Of a stretch of DNA of 64,000 nucleotides, positions 1-11,109 are shown in pieces. Under the pieces are notes generated by a model. That model did not search any database and was not told where the DNA came from. It saw only the letters and a list, made by a program, of their open reading frames with translations. Origin of the DNA: Roridomyces roridus (Eukaryota; Basidiomycota; Agaricomycetes; Agaricales; Mycenaceae). The stretch spans positions 98,949 through 162,948 of the forward strand of contig JARKIF010000072.1 of assembly GCA_029378245.1 (NCBI GenBank), written 5' to 3'. The number at the start of each line of letters is the position of its first letter. Within the stretch, counting starts at the first letter, position 1. The position numbers and the translations under genes are program-made.

Positions 1-1299
1 GCATCTTGCGCACCTGATGGCGCATCAGACGGCGTTCGAGATGCATAGATCCGGACAAGTGGCAATTCCGCGGACATGTTGCGCACGAGGCGGACTTGTT
101 CTGATCAAGGGAACAATGTTAGCGAACCAGGAAAGGCAACTAGAAGGTGTCATACCTGAAACGAGGGGCTGACAGAGAAGTCGACGGCGAGCTCAAGTCA
201 AGACGGACGGAGAGTGGATGGAGGACGAGTCATGGCAAGAGTTGAACTAGGCAGGAGGCCGTGGAGATGATGGGTCGAGTCAGAAAGGAGCGGTGTGGCC
301 AGGAGCAACGGAGGGTCGAGGAAGTGGTGGAGAAGAAGCAAGGCCGAGGCTGTGCTGACGGCATCCGGAGTCACATGCCTGGCACGAGTCACGCGTAACT
401 TGACGATCAAACGCGTCGCGTTCAACTCGCATCCTCAACTCTATGGTCGAGTCATGCTCCAGTCATGTTGGGAGGACTTCTGGCAACGGAGAACAATGGG
501 TGGAGCCACAAGATGACTTGGTGCAGCCTGTGCAGGTAGCAACAGACAGATGAGAAGCACAATCTTGACGATAAGACGCGTTTTGGGGCAGTGGACGTGT
601 TCTGGAAGCACAAGAACCACACAACAGGATGACTCGGGCCCAGGGGCTCAATGACTCACGCAAAATAATTATCGAGACAATAGCAAGCTATTGTTCTCTC
701 GGGCCCGCGCAATAAAATATTCAAACATTGGGCGTTTCAGCGTTTCTGAACGCTTGATTGGGATGGATTTGGCTGGAATAGGAACAGGGACGTGGTTACG
801 AAGGATTTTAAATTGCAAGTTTAGCCTGGTGGGTGCATATTTGTAGGGACCAAACACTAGGGGTATATAAGGACCCAGGAAATTTTGTAGTAGGAGGCTT
901 GGCCCCCACTTTTGGGGTGTAATAAATCGCTCTCACAAGGGAACTTGGTTACGGACGGAATCGGACAACGACAGGGAACTTACGGATACGGGAACTTACG
1001 GGAACGGAACGAAACGGATTTGGAACGGCTACGGGACGGATTAGGATTAGGTTTTAGGTTTTACAGGACAACGACGACAACACAGTAACACTCTCGACTC
1101 TACCCATCACAACCATCACACACCCACACCCATCATCACAGATTCGATTTACCTTCTGAATTCGTATAGGCTCTATACGGCAGCCCGAACCCCCGAACAC
1201 AACATACTTGCCAGCGCGCGTTTCGATCACGACCAGTATCAGAACTCCCTCTCAATTAGGGTTATTGTTTTGGTTTTGGTTTTAGGGTTGAACGCACAC
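1..1299. other. Non-coding flank with a possible plus-strand LTR or promoter fragment
   Basis: No open frame here looks like a gene. A TATA-like TATATAA lies at 864-870 and an AATAAA at 921-926, an LTR-like spacing, followed by a region of imperfect short direct repeats built on GGAACTTACGG (about 940-1010). This could be a decayed solo LTR or promoter on the plus strand, but I could not find matching TG...CA ends or a target duplication. The sequence abuts the truncated 3' end of the copia element at about 1,310. Confidence 0.3.
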
Positions 1300-3261
1300 T
1301 CAGCATTTCACCATGTTGTTGGTGGGGCAGTACTGGACACTGATAACACCCTGTTTGATACATTCCCGAATAAAATGATTCTCTATACGAAAATGTTTTG
1401 ATCTTGCATGGTGCTGAGGATCGTGCGCAATGGATATGGCCGATTGATTGTCGGAATAGATCAGAGTCGAGCTCTCCGCTGGGAAATCAAATGGAAGTGC
1501 ATGGAATAAATATTGGAGCCAGATTGCATGGCGTGTCGCAGCGGTAAGAGCTGAGTATTCAGCTTCGGCGGTGCTGAGTGCAACGGTGGGCTGTTTCTTC
1601 GAGTGCCAAGCAATGGGTCCACCAGCAAGAAGGTGAATATACCCTGAGACTGATTTGCTGTCGTCGGGGTTGGATGCAAAGTTGGCGTCGCTATAAGCGC
1701 CGTAGTTGTTGAAGATCGAGTCCGAGTCGGACCGGTAGTCCGAACCTCCGAAAGTGATCCGTCGATGACGTGTGCCTTTCAGGTACCGGAACACTCTCTT
1801 CACTCCCGTCCAGTGCGTCGCGCTCGGATTGCTCGTGTACGCTCCAAGTCTCGCAACGGCATATGCGATATCCGGACGGCTGACGGTTGCGAGCCAGATC
1901 AGCGAGCCTATGTACTCGGCAAAGCTGTGGCCTCGCTCGTCGGTGGTCTTCCCTTCTGCGGGATTCTTCTCCAAGATGATGTTCGGGTCCATCGGCGTGG
2001 CAACTGGCGACATCTCCTGGTACCCGTAACGGCTCAAGACTCCGTCGATATAGTGTTCCTGCGAGATCTGGATGGTTCTCGTGGCACGGTCACGGTATAT
2101 CTCGATACCAATGAGCTTCTGTGGCTCTCCGAGGTCGTTGATTTCGACCTCCTTCTTCAAGGCAGCCTCTGTGGCTGATAGCATGGTGGTGTGATTGCTG
2201 AATAGCAGTAAGTCATCGACCCAGACCGTGATAATCGTGTAATGATCTCCGATTTGGCGTAGATACACGCCGTGGTCGATGTCGAGTCGGTGAAAGCCCA
2301 ACTTGGTGAGTATGGTGTGAAGCTTTCGATTACACTCTCGTCCTGACTGTTTCAGACCGTACAACGTCTTCCTCAGACGACACTTGCGTCCGGAGCCGTC
2401 ATCAAAACCGGGAGGCTGATCCATGAACACCTCCTCGTGTAAATCTCCGTTGAGATACGCTCCCTTCACGTCTAACTGTCTCATCTCTAGATCCTTTACA
2501 GCTGCGATGGCGAGTAGCGCTCGAAGTGATTCCAGACGGACGACGGGGGAGAATGTGTCGAAGTAGTCGACGCCGGGGACTTGTGAGTAACCCTTGGCTA
2601 CGAGTCTCGCTTTGTAGCGGACAATCTCCCCTTGCTGACCTGTCTTTAGGTCAAATACCCAACGACATCCAACGGGCTTTCTCTCTGCGGGGCACTCCTC
2701 GAGCTCCCACGTTCCCATCGTCGTCAAGTTAGCCAGTTCTGCGTCAATCGCCTCACGCCACTTGGGCCATTCGGGCGACGCGCGTGCTTCCTCAATATTA
2801 CGCGGAATATTGGGCTTAGCCTCGTCGACCTCTCCGAGTGCTGCCATGTATGCGATGTGCGCACTGGTCTCTCCGTCGTCGCCATCATCCTCGGCGTCGC
2901 GGGTACGATTCGGGCGGTCAGATTGCCCTCTGCGCGCGTCGGGGTTTCCAAGTTTCAGATAATTGTGATCTGAAGTCGGACGGGTAAGCCTCCGAAGCGG
3001 AATCGCATTCAGCTGATTTGGCTTGGGGTCAAGTTCTGTTGCAAGCTGTGGAGTGGATGGTACCGGCTGCGGCGCTGTGTGCGTCGCTTTGCTGGGCGTT
3101 GTGGGCGCGGCAGTCCCTTCGCTCTTCAGCGGTGGTGGCTTTGCGGGTGTGGACAGTGGTAGCTTTCCAGGTGCGTGCTGTGCCGTCGATCCTGGTGCTT
3201 GCTGAATCGATGCAGATGTGCTGTTCGACGCTGGCGTTGTTTTCTCCCCCTCGGATAGCAC
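1300..3261 (-). pseudogene. copia reverse transcriptase and RNase H (3' half of polyprotein)
   Basis: A 653-codon frame. After a low-complexity linker it carries the RVT_2 fold: the WVFDLK...KARLVAKGY block, FSPVV, then the catalytic VDDLLLFS (a V in place of the usual Y before the aspartates) and LYGLKQS. The RNase H part has YSDANFAS, the GYIHLLAGGPIAWHSKKQ block and STAEAEY. The frame ends early at NNMVKC, where intact copia elements usually run on as NNMVAD..LTK. The 5' edge at 3,261 is only the first methionine: the frame is open up to the SINE junction at about 3,372. Confidence 0.85.
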
Positions 3262-3372
3262 ATCAAACTCGGTGAAGGCCGTCTCGGGGTCGGTGAACGT
3301 GAAGTTGCGGGAGATTTTAACGCGGTGTGTCGTTGAATCGTAGTACCGTACTGCTTTGGGTCCATCTAGATA

Positions 3373-3742
3373 GCCGCAAAATAGGGGATGCGTGGTTGAG
3401 CGGGTGTGCCACCATCCTAACCAAAATGGTCATTTGGTTGCCTGACGGCGAAAAGCCCGGAGGTCGCAGGTTCAAGTCCTGGCAAGAACCGTAGGCGGTT
3501 TAGTGGGTATTCTTCCGGTTGAAATCCCGGTTGCCGAGTCCCACAGTACCGTGACTTGTTCAGTCACGTGTCTGCATAAATGCATTCCGACCTGGAGTTT
3601 ACAAGGCAGCTTCTACTTCCTAGAATGCCGTAAGTGGGTGTCATGCGGGAATGCTTCTGCAGACCTGAGGGCACTGCTAACACGTCATAACAAAGACGTG
3701 GGCAAACACTCCAAAAAAAAAAAAAAAAATTGCCGCAAAATA
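3373..3742 (+). mobile_element. tRNA-derived SINE with 11-bp target site duplication
   Basis: The body is about 348 bp (3,384-3,731). Its head has an A-box-like TGGTTGAGCGGG at 3,393-3,404 and a perfect B-box GGTTCAAGTCC at 3,469-3,479, the internal RNA polymerase III promoter layout. It ends with a 17-A tail (3,713-3,729). The 11-bp GCCGCAAAATA occurs at 3,373-3,383 and again at 3,732-3,742, as expected from LINE-mediated target-primed integration. It lies antisense to the copia polyprotein and shifts its frame (359 nt inserted). The tRNA of origin is not obvious, and no LINE partner is present in the window. Confidence 0.8.
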
Positions 3743-5927
3743 TATGCTTGATAGCTCTGTCATCCAGCTTTGAGTTGCTCTTGACGTCCTCGCGAAAAAT
3801 CCATACGGGCGCGCCGAACTCCTGGAAGTGAGAAACATCGGGTTTCTCCTTTGTGAATATCTCGTGCGGCGTCTTCCCATCGGGAAGCGCCTTGGTGGGC
3901 GAGCGGTTGCGAATATATGCGGCATATGTGACTGCAAACTCCCATAGACTCTTTGGTAAGTTCTTCTCTGCTAACATCGCTCTAGCCAACTCGAGTAGAG
4001 TGCGGTTGGTTCGCTCAGAAACGCCGTTCTGTGACTGGGAATAAGGTGCCGTTGGTTGCAACTCAATACCTTTCGATGCAAGTGCTGACTTGAGCTTCTC
4101 GTTCAGGTACTCGGTTCCCACGTCAACGCGAATCCACTTCGGCTTGTAGCCGTACTGCCGCTCCACCCACTCGACATACTCCAGCACCTTTGCTTTCGCC
4201 TGGTCCTTCGTCTTCAAGAACAAAATTGTTCTGCGACGGATCGCATCATCGGTAAAGGAAATATAATAATAGTTCCCCTCTGTTGACCATGTGCGCGCAG
4301 GACCCCATAGGTCGCTGTGAGTGCCTTCTCCCGGGTTCTCAGAACGGTGAAGGGCTTTGTGTGGGAATGGCTTGCGATGCATCTTGGCTTGGATGCACGC
4401 CTCGCAAATCTCGGCGTTGGATTTGCTGTCGGGTTTGATGGTGAGTCCTTCAACGGAGTTGTGGCGAATGATGAGCTCTAATGTTGAGTCAGAGACATGG
4501 CCGTATCTGCGATGCCAGGCTGCCCAGCTGTCTGGGTCCGATTTCTCGGCGTCGGCGGGATTTGCTCTATTCCCAACTCTCACTGCGCGGACGTTGTCCA
4601 ACCAGTAGAGCCGGAATTTCTTCTTTGCTTCCAAGACGAGCCGTCCCGATCTATTCCGAATCTCAGCCTTGCCCTGCTTAAACGACGTAGCTCCCCCTGC
4701 TTCGTCAATGCGGGAAACCGACAGCAAATTATTGACTGCCGTAGGTGCGTACAGTGTGTTGTACAAACTGATTGTTTCCCTCTTGCCGTTGACGATGCTC
4801 TCCAGGGTGACTGTTCCACGACCGCATGCCTGAACAGCGTTGTCGCCCAGTCCGTTTATCGTTTCGCCAGTGACAGGTGTATACTCCGTGAAGATGTCCC
4901 GATTGTTCGTGATGTGAACAGTGCAGCCCGAGTCTGCAAGCCACGCGTCTTTAGATAGACGCGTACCGAAGTGAGGTTGGTTGGAATGGAACGCCATAAA
5001 TGCGCTGTGAGGGCCAGAGTCATCTCGACTATCATTCGTGCCAAGGTGAGCTGAATTGCCCTTCCTTCCTTTCCGGATCCCTTTCCTCCCCTTCCAATCA
5101 TTGGGGCGCTGGCCTTCCTTGCCGCCTCCCTTGCTCCAACAGTCCCTAGCCATGTGCCCGGGACTTCCACAATTGAAGCATTTGCCGCTGTCGGATCCCG
5201 TCGGTGCGCGGGTTTGGTTCCTTCCGAATAACGCTGATCCCGTTGTCGATTCTCCGGCCTTCTCCTTACGACGACGATGTTCCTCAAGAATGAGGGCGAC
5301 TAACTCGTGGGATGTCACGGTAATAGTCGCGGCAGATGTGCCGGTTGTCGAGGTGGATGTGGATATGGGACTTGTGGTGAGTGCACCGTTGTTCGCAGCC
5401 AGATATGAGCTAGTGAACGTGTCCCAAGACTCGGGAAGAGAGGTGATCAAGGCGATGAGGAACTCCTGGTCCGATACCAGGCTGCTCATGGTGTTGAGCT
5501 GTTCTTGAATAGCACGCAGCTCCGTGATGTGGGCCGCAATGTCGCTGCCTTCGTCGGCAATTGTGCGATATAATCTACGCCGATACGACATGATCCCTAG
5601 CTGACCTCGCGCTTCCTTGGCCGTGCACAGCTGCGTCCACATTTGACGCGCCGTCGATGCCCCCGCAACATGTACCATCTGGGAATTACCTAAGGCGAGC
5701 TCAATCTTGCTCCTTGCCTTCCCATCCTTCTTTATCCATACCCCGATAGCCTTCGTCTCGTCCGCTGTGGGCTTTAACGGGTCAGCTGCCGTCGGGAAAA
5801 GCTCGGTGCCGTCGACATAACCCTCAAGGTCATTGTCTCGAAGAATTGCGCCGATGCGGCGCTTCCACGGCATCCAGTTGTCCTCATTGAGGAGTTCGAT
5901 CCGAGTCGTTGATGTGCTGTCGGTCAT
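3732..5927 (-). pseudogene. copia gag, protease and integrase (5' half of polyprotein)
   Basis: The frame opens with ATG at 5,927 and reads through a copia Gag region into a zinc knuckle CFNCGSPGHMARDC, the protease signature WLADSGCTVHIT, the integrase HHCC finger (WHRRYGH...CEACIQAK) and the DDE core (HSDLWGP, VDVGTEYL, QNGVSERTNRT). All three acidic positions appear to be present. The last 50 or so codons of the raw frame are SINE antisense sequence, including a run of phenylalanines from the A tail. At 3,742 the true frame continued into the RT half. Confidence 0.85.
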
Positions 5928-6092
5928 GGTAGAAGTCGGGTAGTGTGATGGTGAGATGGGCGTTGGGATGGGTCAATGGAACAATGTCGAGTGTCGCTAT
6001 ATTGATGTTTATTCGTGTATTAGTTGTATGGCGCGGGGCCCATAACCTATTGGCAGATGTTCACGTTGAATACAAGATGGGGGAAAAGTCTG

Positions 6093-6124
6093 TTTATTCT
6101 ATGAAATTTACAGGGCCTTATATA
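6093..6124 (-). promoter_or_regulatory. Putative copia 5' LTR TATA box and poly(A) signal
   Basis: On the minus strand TATATAAGG (plus 6,116-6,124) is followed about 20 nt downstream by AATAAA (plus 6,093-6,098), the compact U3-R arrangement of LTRs. It lies 170-200 bp upstream of the gag ATG at 5,927. LTR ends cannot be fixed because the 3' LTR is missing and the 5' side is cut by the neighbouring inverted-repeat element. Confidence 0.4.
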
Positions 6125-6174
6125 CTACTCAGAGCACTGCAGCGCAGTATTATTCTCACGACGGCCACCCGTAG

Positions 6175-8818
6175 CAGTGGTCCCAATGCAAAGTAAGTCG
6201 ATAACACTCCAGCGTGCCAATGCAAAGTTCACTGAGACTTGTCGGCCCACTGAAATTTAGTAGGGCCAGTTCCCCGGCAGGTGTTGGGTGACGCCGGCAT
6301 CCCTCGGTTAGTGTTGAGTTTGATGGCAAGCACATATCCGTTGGAAATGGAGAAAATGGCTGATGGCAGATGTGATAACCATAAACATTGAGTCATGCCA
6401 TCAGAACAACCCAAGGAATCATTGATACCTTTATCAATCGGTGAACACCCCCGGCATGGATCAAAAAACAATACAGGATCAAAAAATCAAAGTTGTAGAG
6501 TAAATTTCTAGCTACAGATTCACCCTATATAGTACTAGCTCAAAAAGCTTGGCTGGTTCAGGAAATGCAAAATACTTTCCAAGCCCCGGCTTCAAGAATG
6601 TGAAACCCCTTTACTATATGGTTCAAAATGTGTGGGCCACTTCTTAGGGTGTTTTGATGAAGATTTTTGGGGCACACGGCACAGGACAGGGTTAAGAGAG
6701 GTACAACATGTGCGGCCCGTGCATCGAATAGCCTCCTATGCAACAGTTATCATGGTGGCCTAGTGTAGTGGTTTCCGTGTTTCTTAATAACCTTTGGCTT
6801 ATTCATCCATTTTGCAACGGTCTGGAGTTCAAATCCCGGCACGCACATCCCTTTTTTGTAGCCTCCATATGCTGTGATGCCTCCCTTCAGATCCTTTGAG
6901 TCTCTGTATACTTACTCTAGCACTCCTCCAGATGGGCCACATGTCTTTACACCAGCCATTTATGCTCTCTAAGAGGGGCAACTACTCAATGATTCCAAAC
7001 ATTGATTCCTTGGTAGTGACTGCTATTCTTGACCAGATGTGTGATCTGTGTGTTCAAAGTCTGATCCTAACCTACAGTAGCCCATATTTGAACATGGTTC
7101 AACTAAGGACCATGATCTCAGAGAGATTATGGCTGAACTCTGGGAGCAGTAGCTGGACCCCAGTTCTCACTACAGGTAGCTACTACACTGGTTCCAACAC
7201 CACAATGGACATGACCCTTGCCATTAGAATCTAATGGATGCAAGAAACTACCCAAAATATGGGCAAAGACCTGAGATCTGAGTGCAATCATTTTCAGCTG
7301 ATCCCTCTTATTCTGCACCTAGAGAGCCATGTATCTGCATTGAGAGGTTCAAAACTATATGGAACATCTTATGATTACTCCCTCTACTCATATATGTAAA
7401 GGTTCTTGCAATATTCCTCTGGTTGAGTTGAGGTCTGTCCGTATTGAAGGGCAAGAATTTGTTCAAATGGCCAGTAGAGGTCTTGAACAGAACTCTATGG
7501 ATCCTGTACCAATCCTCAAGATCAATGACATTTTCTGGACCCCTTGAGTTCCCTCTCCATACTGGTCACTTCCAATGGGCCAGATTCAACTCCATTGGTT
7601 CCCTATTAGCAGAATGATTGGAAAATCTCTGTGCATATAACTTGCCCTTATGAGAAGATATTCAACTAGTCTTTGCTGCTACAGGCTTCATGAAGGTAAT
7701 AGAATCTGTATTTTATAGTTTGCCCAAGGAAGAAAATTGAAGAGCCTGAGCATTACAAGGAACACCTTCTCTAGTGGCATATGTCCCTTTCCCCTAGCCC
7801 ATTGAGCAGCTTTATACAATGGGACTTCAGACTCCATTCAGAATATATACTCATTCCTTGGGGCACCAGAGATCGGGTTATCCAGTGCCACTATCAATAC
7901 CTACACCTAGATCTACCTTTTATCTCATTCACTTATATTACTCTCCCAAGGGTCACATCCAGGCCGATATCTCAGATCTAGTATCCTATGTGGTACCAGA
8001 GCATGTTTCGACCACAGATCACACAATTGCAAGACAGAATGGAAATGATATCAAGGATGCAAAAATAAACACACCATTTGCACTTTTACAGCAGGTTCCT
8101 ACACCGGATATGAGGATAGGTATTGTCAGACCATGTGAAAGGCTTATTATAGCAACAATAGTTGTCTGCAAGACCAGGCAAGGTTTCAAGAGGCAAGCAC
8201 AATGGGAGTGCAAAAGCAGAAAATTGCCTATCTGGGCCAAAGGCGTAGTGGCCCAATTAGGAAGACCATCAGAAATGCCAAAGATTCTGAGATCCTGAGC
8301 TGATGGCGGCACCCCAAGGTCAGAAAAGACCACAATTGAGTGTGTAGGGAGTTGTGAGACCCAGTGGGCATCACAAGTATACCACTTAGACATAAAAGAC
8401 TCGTGTTTGAAAAAGTATTTTGCATTTTGCGGGCCAACCAGTCAGTTTGATATCAAACACTATTGACAACTCCTGTAGCCCTTGAGCGGCTCTACAACTT
8501 TGATTTTTCTGATGGCCGGATCATTCTTGATGCATGCCGCCGTTCTAAATCACTCAGGGATTAATATCACGGTTTGGCACGGCCATCAATCATTTCTACC
8601 AATCCCGAGAAGGCCAAAGTCTGCCAAACAGTAAATTATTCAGTTTCAACAGTATATAGGTTTACCATCGAATTCTGATGTGCTGCCGCGGTGTGCCGAT
8701 CAAACTGAAGGGCTGCCGGAGAGCTGCCCCTACCAAATTTTAGTGGTCCGACAAGTCTCGACGAACTTTGCATTGGCACGCTGGAGTGTTCACGGCTTGT
8801 TTTGCATTAACACTACAG
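6175..8818. mobile_element. 2.6-kb element with long terminal inverted repeats (hAT-like ends)
   Basis: The left end (from CAGTGGTCCCAATGCAAAG at 6,175) and the reverse complement of the right end (to about 8,818) match through about 110 bp, including the block CACTCCAGCGTGCCAATGC at about 6,207 and its complement at about 8,783-8,801. A second matching block, AATCAAAGTTGTAGAG, recurs inverted at about 6,485-6,500 and 8,490-8,505, so the arms reach about 320 bp with a diverged middle. CAGTG-type ends are seen in hAT elements, but I see no 8-bp target duplication and no transposase. The interior is more AT-rich than its surroundings and holds no recognisable gene. Confidence 0.55.
6756..6857 (+). 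ncRNA. tRNA-like Pol III promoter head (SINE or tRNA relic)
   Basis: An A-box-like TGGCCTAGTGTAGTGG (6,756-6,771) is followed 54 nt later by a B-box-like GAGTTCAAATCC (6,825-6,836) and a T6 terminator (6,852-6,857). Neither an acceptor stem nor a clean T-arm pairs, so this is not an intact tRNA gene. It is more likely a tRNA-derived SINE head or relic inside the inverted-repeat element. Confidence 0.4.
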
Positions 8819-9597
8819 CATGGGCTGCTACGGCGTAGTCGTCTTCTGACGGATTGACCGAGATTCCTCCGTCTCGTTCCCATATGCCAACAGATGTACT
8901 GCAGAACAGAATGAACATGAGTCCCTTTAAATAATCCAAAGTCGGTCCGAACATGTCACCCAGGATGAGTGAAATCGCCCGTGGTGCCGATGGACTGCAG
9001 GCTTGCGACCGTAAACTTTAAAGCATCAGTGAGCAACAACATTGTTTCTCCCAGGCGGTGATAGACCTGAGAATTTTCAAGCTTCTTTGAGACGTGGAAT
9101 CACCACTCTTGCGGGGGTACGAGATGAACATCGTACGCCGAGGTTCCGAGACGGACGTTGGACGGAGGGTGTACACTGCAGGATGGGGTCATGAGGTGAC
9201 TTGCATGTCTTCAATGACCATAGTACGTTACGCCGAGGTTCCGAAGCGTATGAACGGGGGGAACAGGAAGGGACTCAGCCTGAAGAAGTAGCTACCACCG
9301 ACCGCCTAGGAAAATGCAGCAAGCAGAGGTGGGGAGGATTCCTATACAGGCCTGGTCTTACACACCACCGTTAAAAATCGGTAGCGGCGGCAAGCGCCAT
9401 CCCCTACTCTGCCGGGCACGGTTGTAATGATAAATTCGGCAATGTTTCTCCGTCTACCCTCGAGTCATAAGCTCTCAATTGTTCCCTCCGCCGAGGTCAA
9501 ATCTATATAGTATCACTGCTCAAGTCTACTTCCAAAGTCGTGTTGAGATTTCGGTAGCGGGGACCGGAACCCGGGAATTGTAGAAGTAGCAGAAGAC
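8819..9597. other. Intergenic, no gene seen
   Basis: Only a short plus-strand frame (9,094-9,291, 65 codons) without recognisable motifs occurs here. It contains two copies of a CGCCGAGGTTCCGA block (about 9,137 and 9,232), suggesting a small local duplication. I see no promoter or RNA gene. Confidence 0.4.
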
Positions 9598-10634
9598 CCT
9601 CGCAAACGCGGAGTATATACGAGAACGGTGGGACTGGGACTCGCTTAAAGCTCGGCTAATTTGCTGAGCAGCTCCCGAGTCCCACCGTGATGCGACGAGT
9701 CCCACTCGGCGTTGATGTTGCCGCGACTGCGATCAGTCGGCCGTTCGGCCAGTTCCATTTCGATTACCTGCAAGTCATCTTGATAGACTGTAAAGCTGAG
9801 TACTAGTGGCTTTGTATCTGCTTCACTTAGCTATTGGAAAGTCCAGCTTTATGACAATGTAGGACCACGTTTTGTCGACAGGGGTTGGACACAGTCTACA
9901 AACATAGAGATCGGCCAGAGCGTCGGTGGTCTACTGGTTACGCACCTGCTGCTCAAATACTTATGTTATTGCCTCTGTTGGGGTTCGAACCCTTGGGTGA
10001 CCGGGTTTTTTTTGCTTTCACAGCAACAATCGAATGTCCAAATCAAACCTCCTTATCTCTTCCACAGCAGCTGCCGAGCATTACTGGAAATTTTGCTTAG
10101 TCTTTCTCCCTTCACATCCATACTTATTGCCTTCTTATGGCTGAACAACACAAGGAAGAGGCACTGAAGATTCAAGAAGACAGCCCGGGCCTGGACCCCG
10201 AATGAGAGCAATGCAATAAAACCTCATGCAGGTCCCGTCGTGTGCGCGTTCAGGCACGTTGGAGCGCGTGACCCTGTGCTCGGGACTTGGGAGACCACCC
10301 CTTACATGCGCGCGGCCCCCGATAGATAACGAGCATTGATATTTGGCGACCTCCCGGGACCGACGTGACACGTCGCGCCATGGCGCGGCGCGCGGGACGC
10401 GCTTTGCGCGCCCCTTTGTACTCTTCAATTTATTGCGTGGTTTGGCACTTAAGCTGCCTCCGGCAGCTCCACGGCATCGCTGATGGCATCAAGTGGTGGG
10501 ACTCGAGCTGTTGGGAGCCTTCAAGCTGAGTCCCACTTTGATCTCGGTTAGCCGTCCCAATTAGGAAGATAGTGGGACTGGGACCCGCTAAGCGAGTCCC
10601 AGTCCCACCGTTCTTGTTACTCCTCGCAAACGCG
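9598..10634. mobile_element. 1.0-kb inverted-repeat transposon with 13-bp direct-repeat flanks
   Basis: The element (about 9,611-10,621) carries GAACGGTGGGACTGGGACTC at its left end and the exact complement at its right end (roughly 25-35 bp arms). The same 13-bp CCTCGCAAACGCG sits immediately outside each end (9,598-9,610 and 10,622-10,634), a probable target site duplication. GAGTCCCAC or its complement recurs several times subterminally (about 9,689, 9,709, 10,497, 10,531, 10,572), a layout seen in non-autonomous DNA transposons, where such repeats are transposase sites. No transposase is encoded. A 9-13-bp duplication would suit a Mutator-like origin, but that is inference. Confidence 0.6.
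9927..10013 (+). ncRNA. tRNA-like Pol III promoter head (SINE or tRNA relic)
   Basis: An A-box-like TGGTCTACTGGTTACG (9,927-9,942), a canonical B-box GGTTCGAACCC (9,982-9,992) and a T8 run (10,006-10,013) sit in tRNA-like order. The T-arm half-pairs (TGGGG/CCCTT) but no acceptor stem forms. Probably a tRNA-derived SINE head within the 1.0-kb inverted-repeat element. Confidence 0.4.
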
Positions 10635-11109
10635 CGAGGGCATCAATTCGGGCAGTGGTAGAATAAATACAGAAGAATCTAGGTAAGCACGTGAATACGC
10701 GCCCTATGCAAGGCACGGCTGACGAAGACGATGCCCTGCCTGTACCAGGGCCAGTGAGTAAAAAACAATTAGTCCAATGATGGCGTGCGCGCGTAGCTCG
10801 TATTCCAACAAGTCGGAGCCAAGTCGAAGCTATAGCACTTTTTTGATCAAATCAAAGGGCAATCATTTTTGTTCAGCTCGTGCAGAGCTTGTTTCCTGCA
10901 ATATCCTAGTCTCGGGACCAGACTGTATATTATTACAACTGACGATCAAGTAGTTGTAGTATACAGTCTGGTAGTAAACACGGCATGCCAAAGGGCGTGC
11001 CGGACCTTATGTCAGCACGTCACATGATATCCGTGCTGTCTCCTTCCTCCTCGCTTCCCGCCTTAATCCTGCGCCAATCCACGCGTCTCTCGCGCTTCTC
11101 GTGCCATCC
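10635..11109. other. Intergenic upstream region of the helicase gene
   Basis: This stretch separates the inverted-repeat transposon from the helicase start codon. It contains the imperfect palindrome at 10,917-10,972 and otherwise no frame or RNA gene I can support. It probably includes the helicase promoter, but I see no clear TATA box. Confidence 0.4.
10917..10972. repeat. Imperfect palindrome (hairpin-forming)
   Basis: ACCAGACTGTATA...TACAACT is followed after about 10 nt by its complement, AGTTGTAGTATACAGTCTGGT. The arms are about 22 nt with a 3-nt bulge. It lies about 140 bp upstream of the helicase ATG and could be a tiny foldback element or a regulatory hairpin. Confidence 0.5.

Larger units (their letters stand above)
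1300..6174 (-). mobile_element. Degenerate Ty1/copia LTR retrotransposon, split by a SINE
   Basis: On the minus strand the order is gag, zinc knuckle, protease, integrase, RT, RNase H, the Ty1/copia order. The polyprotein was one frame: removing the SINE insertion (3,373-3,731 including one 11-bp repeat copy) joins the integrase half to the RT half without a frame change. Upstream of gag on the minus strand are a TATATAA (plus 6,118-6,124) and an AATAAA (plus 6,093-6,098), consistent with a 5' LTR remnant. The other end is cut off inside the conserved NNMV segment just after RNase H, so the 3' end and 3' LTR are missing. The copy is dead. Confidence 0.85.

Noticed and set aside
1041..1300. 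TTAGG/TTAGGG-like words suggesting a telomere tract
   Set aside because: Irregular and too few, inside ordinary sequence with genes following; not a tandem telomere repeat.
6756..6857. Functional tRNA gene
   Set aside because: No acceptor stem and a poor T-arm; kept only as a tRNA-like relic.
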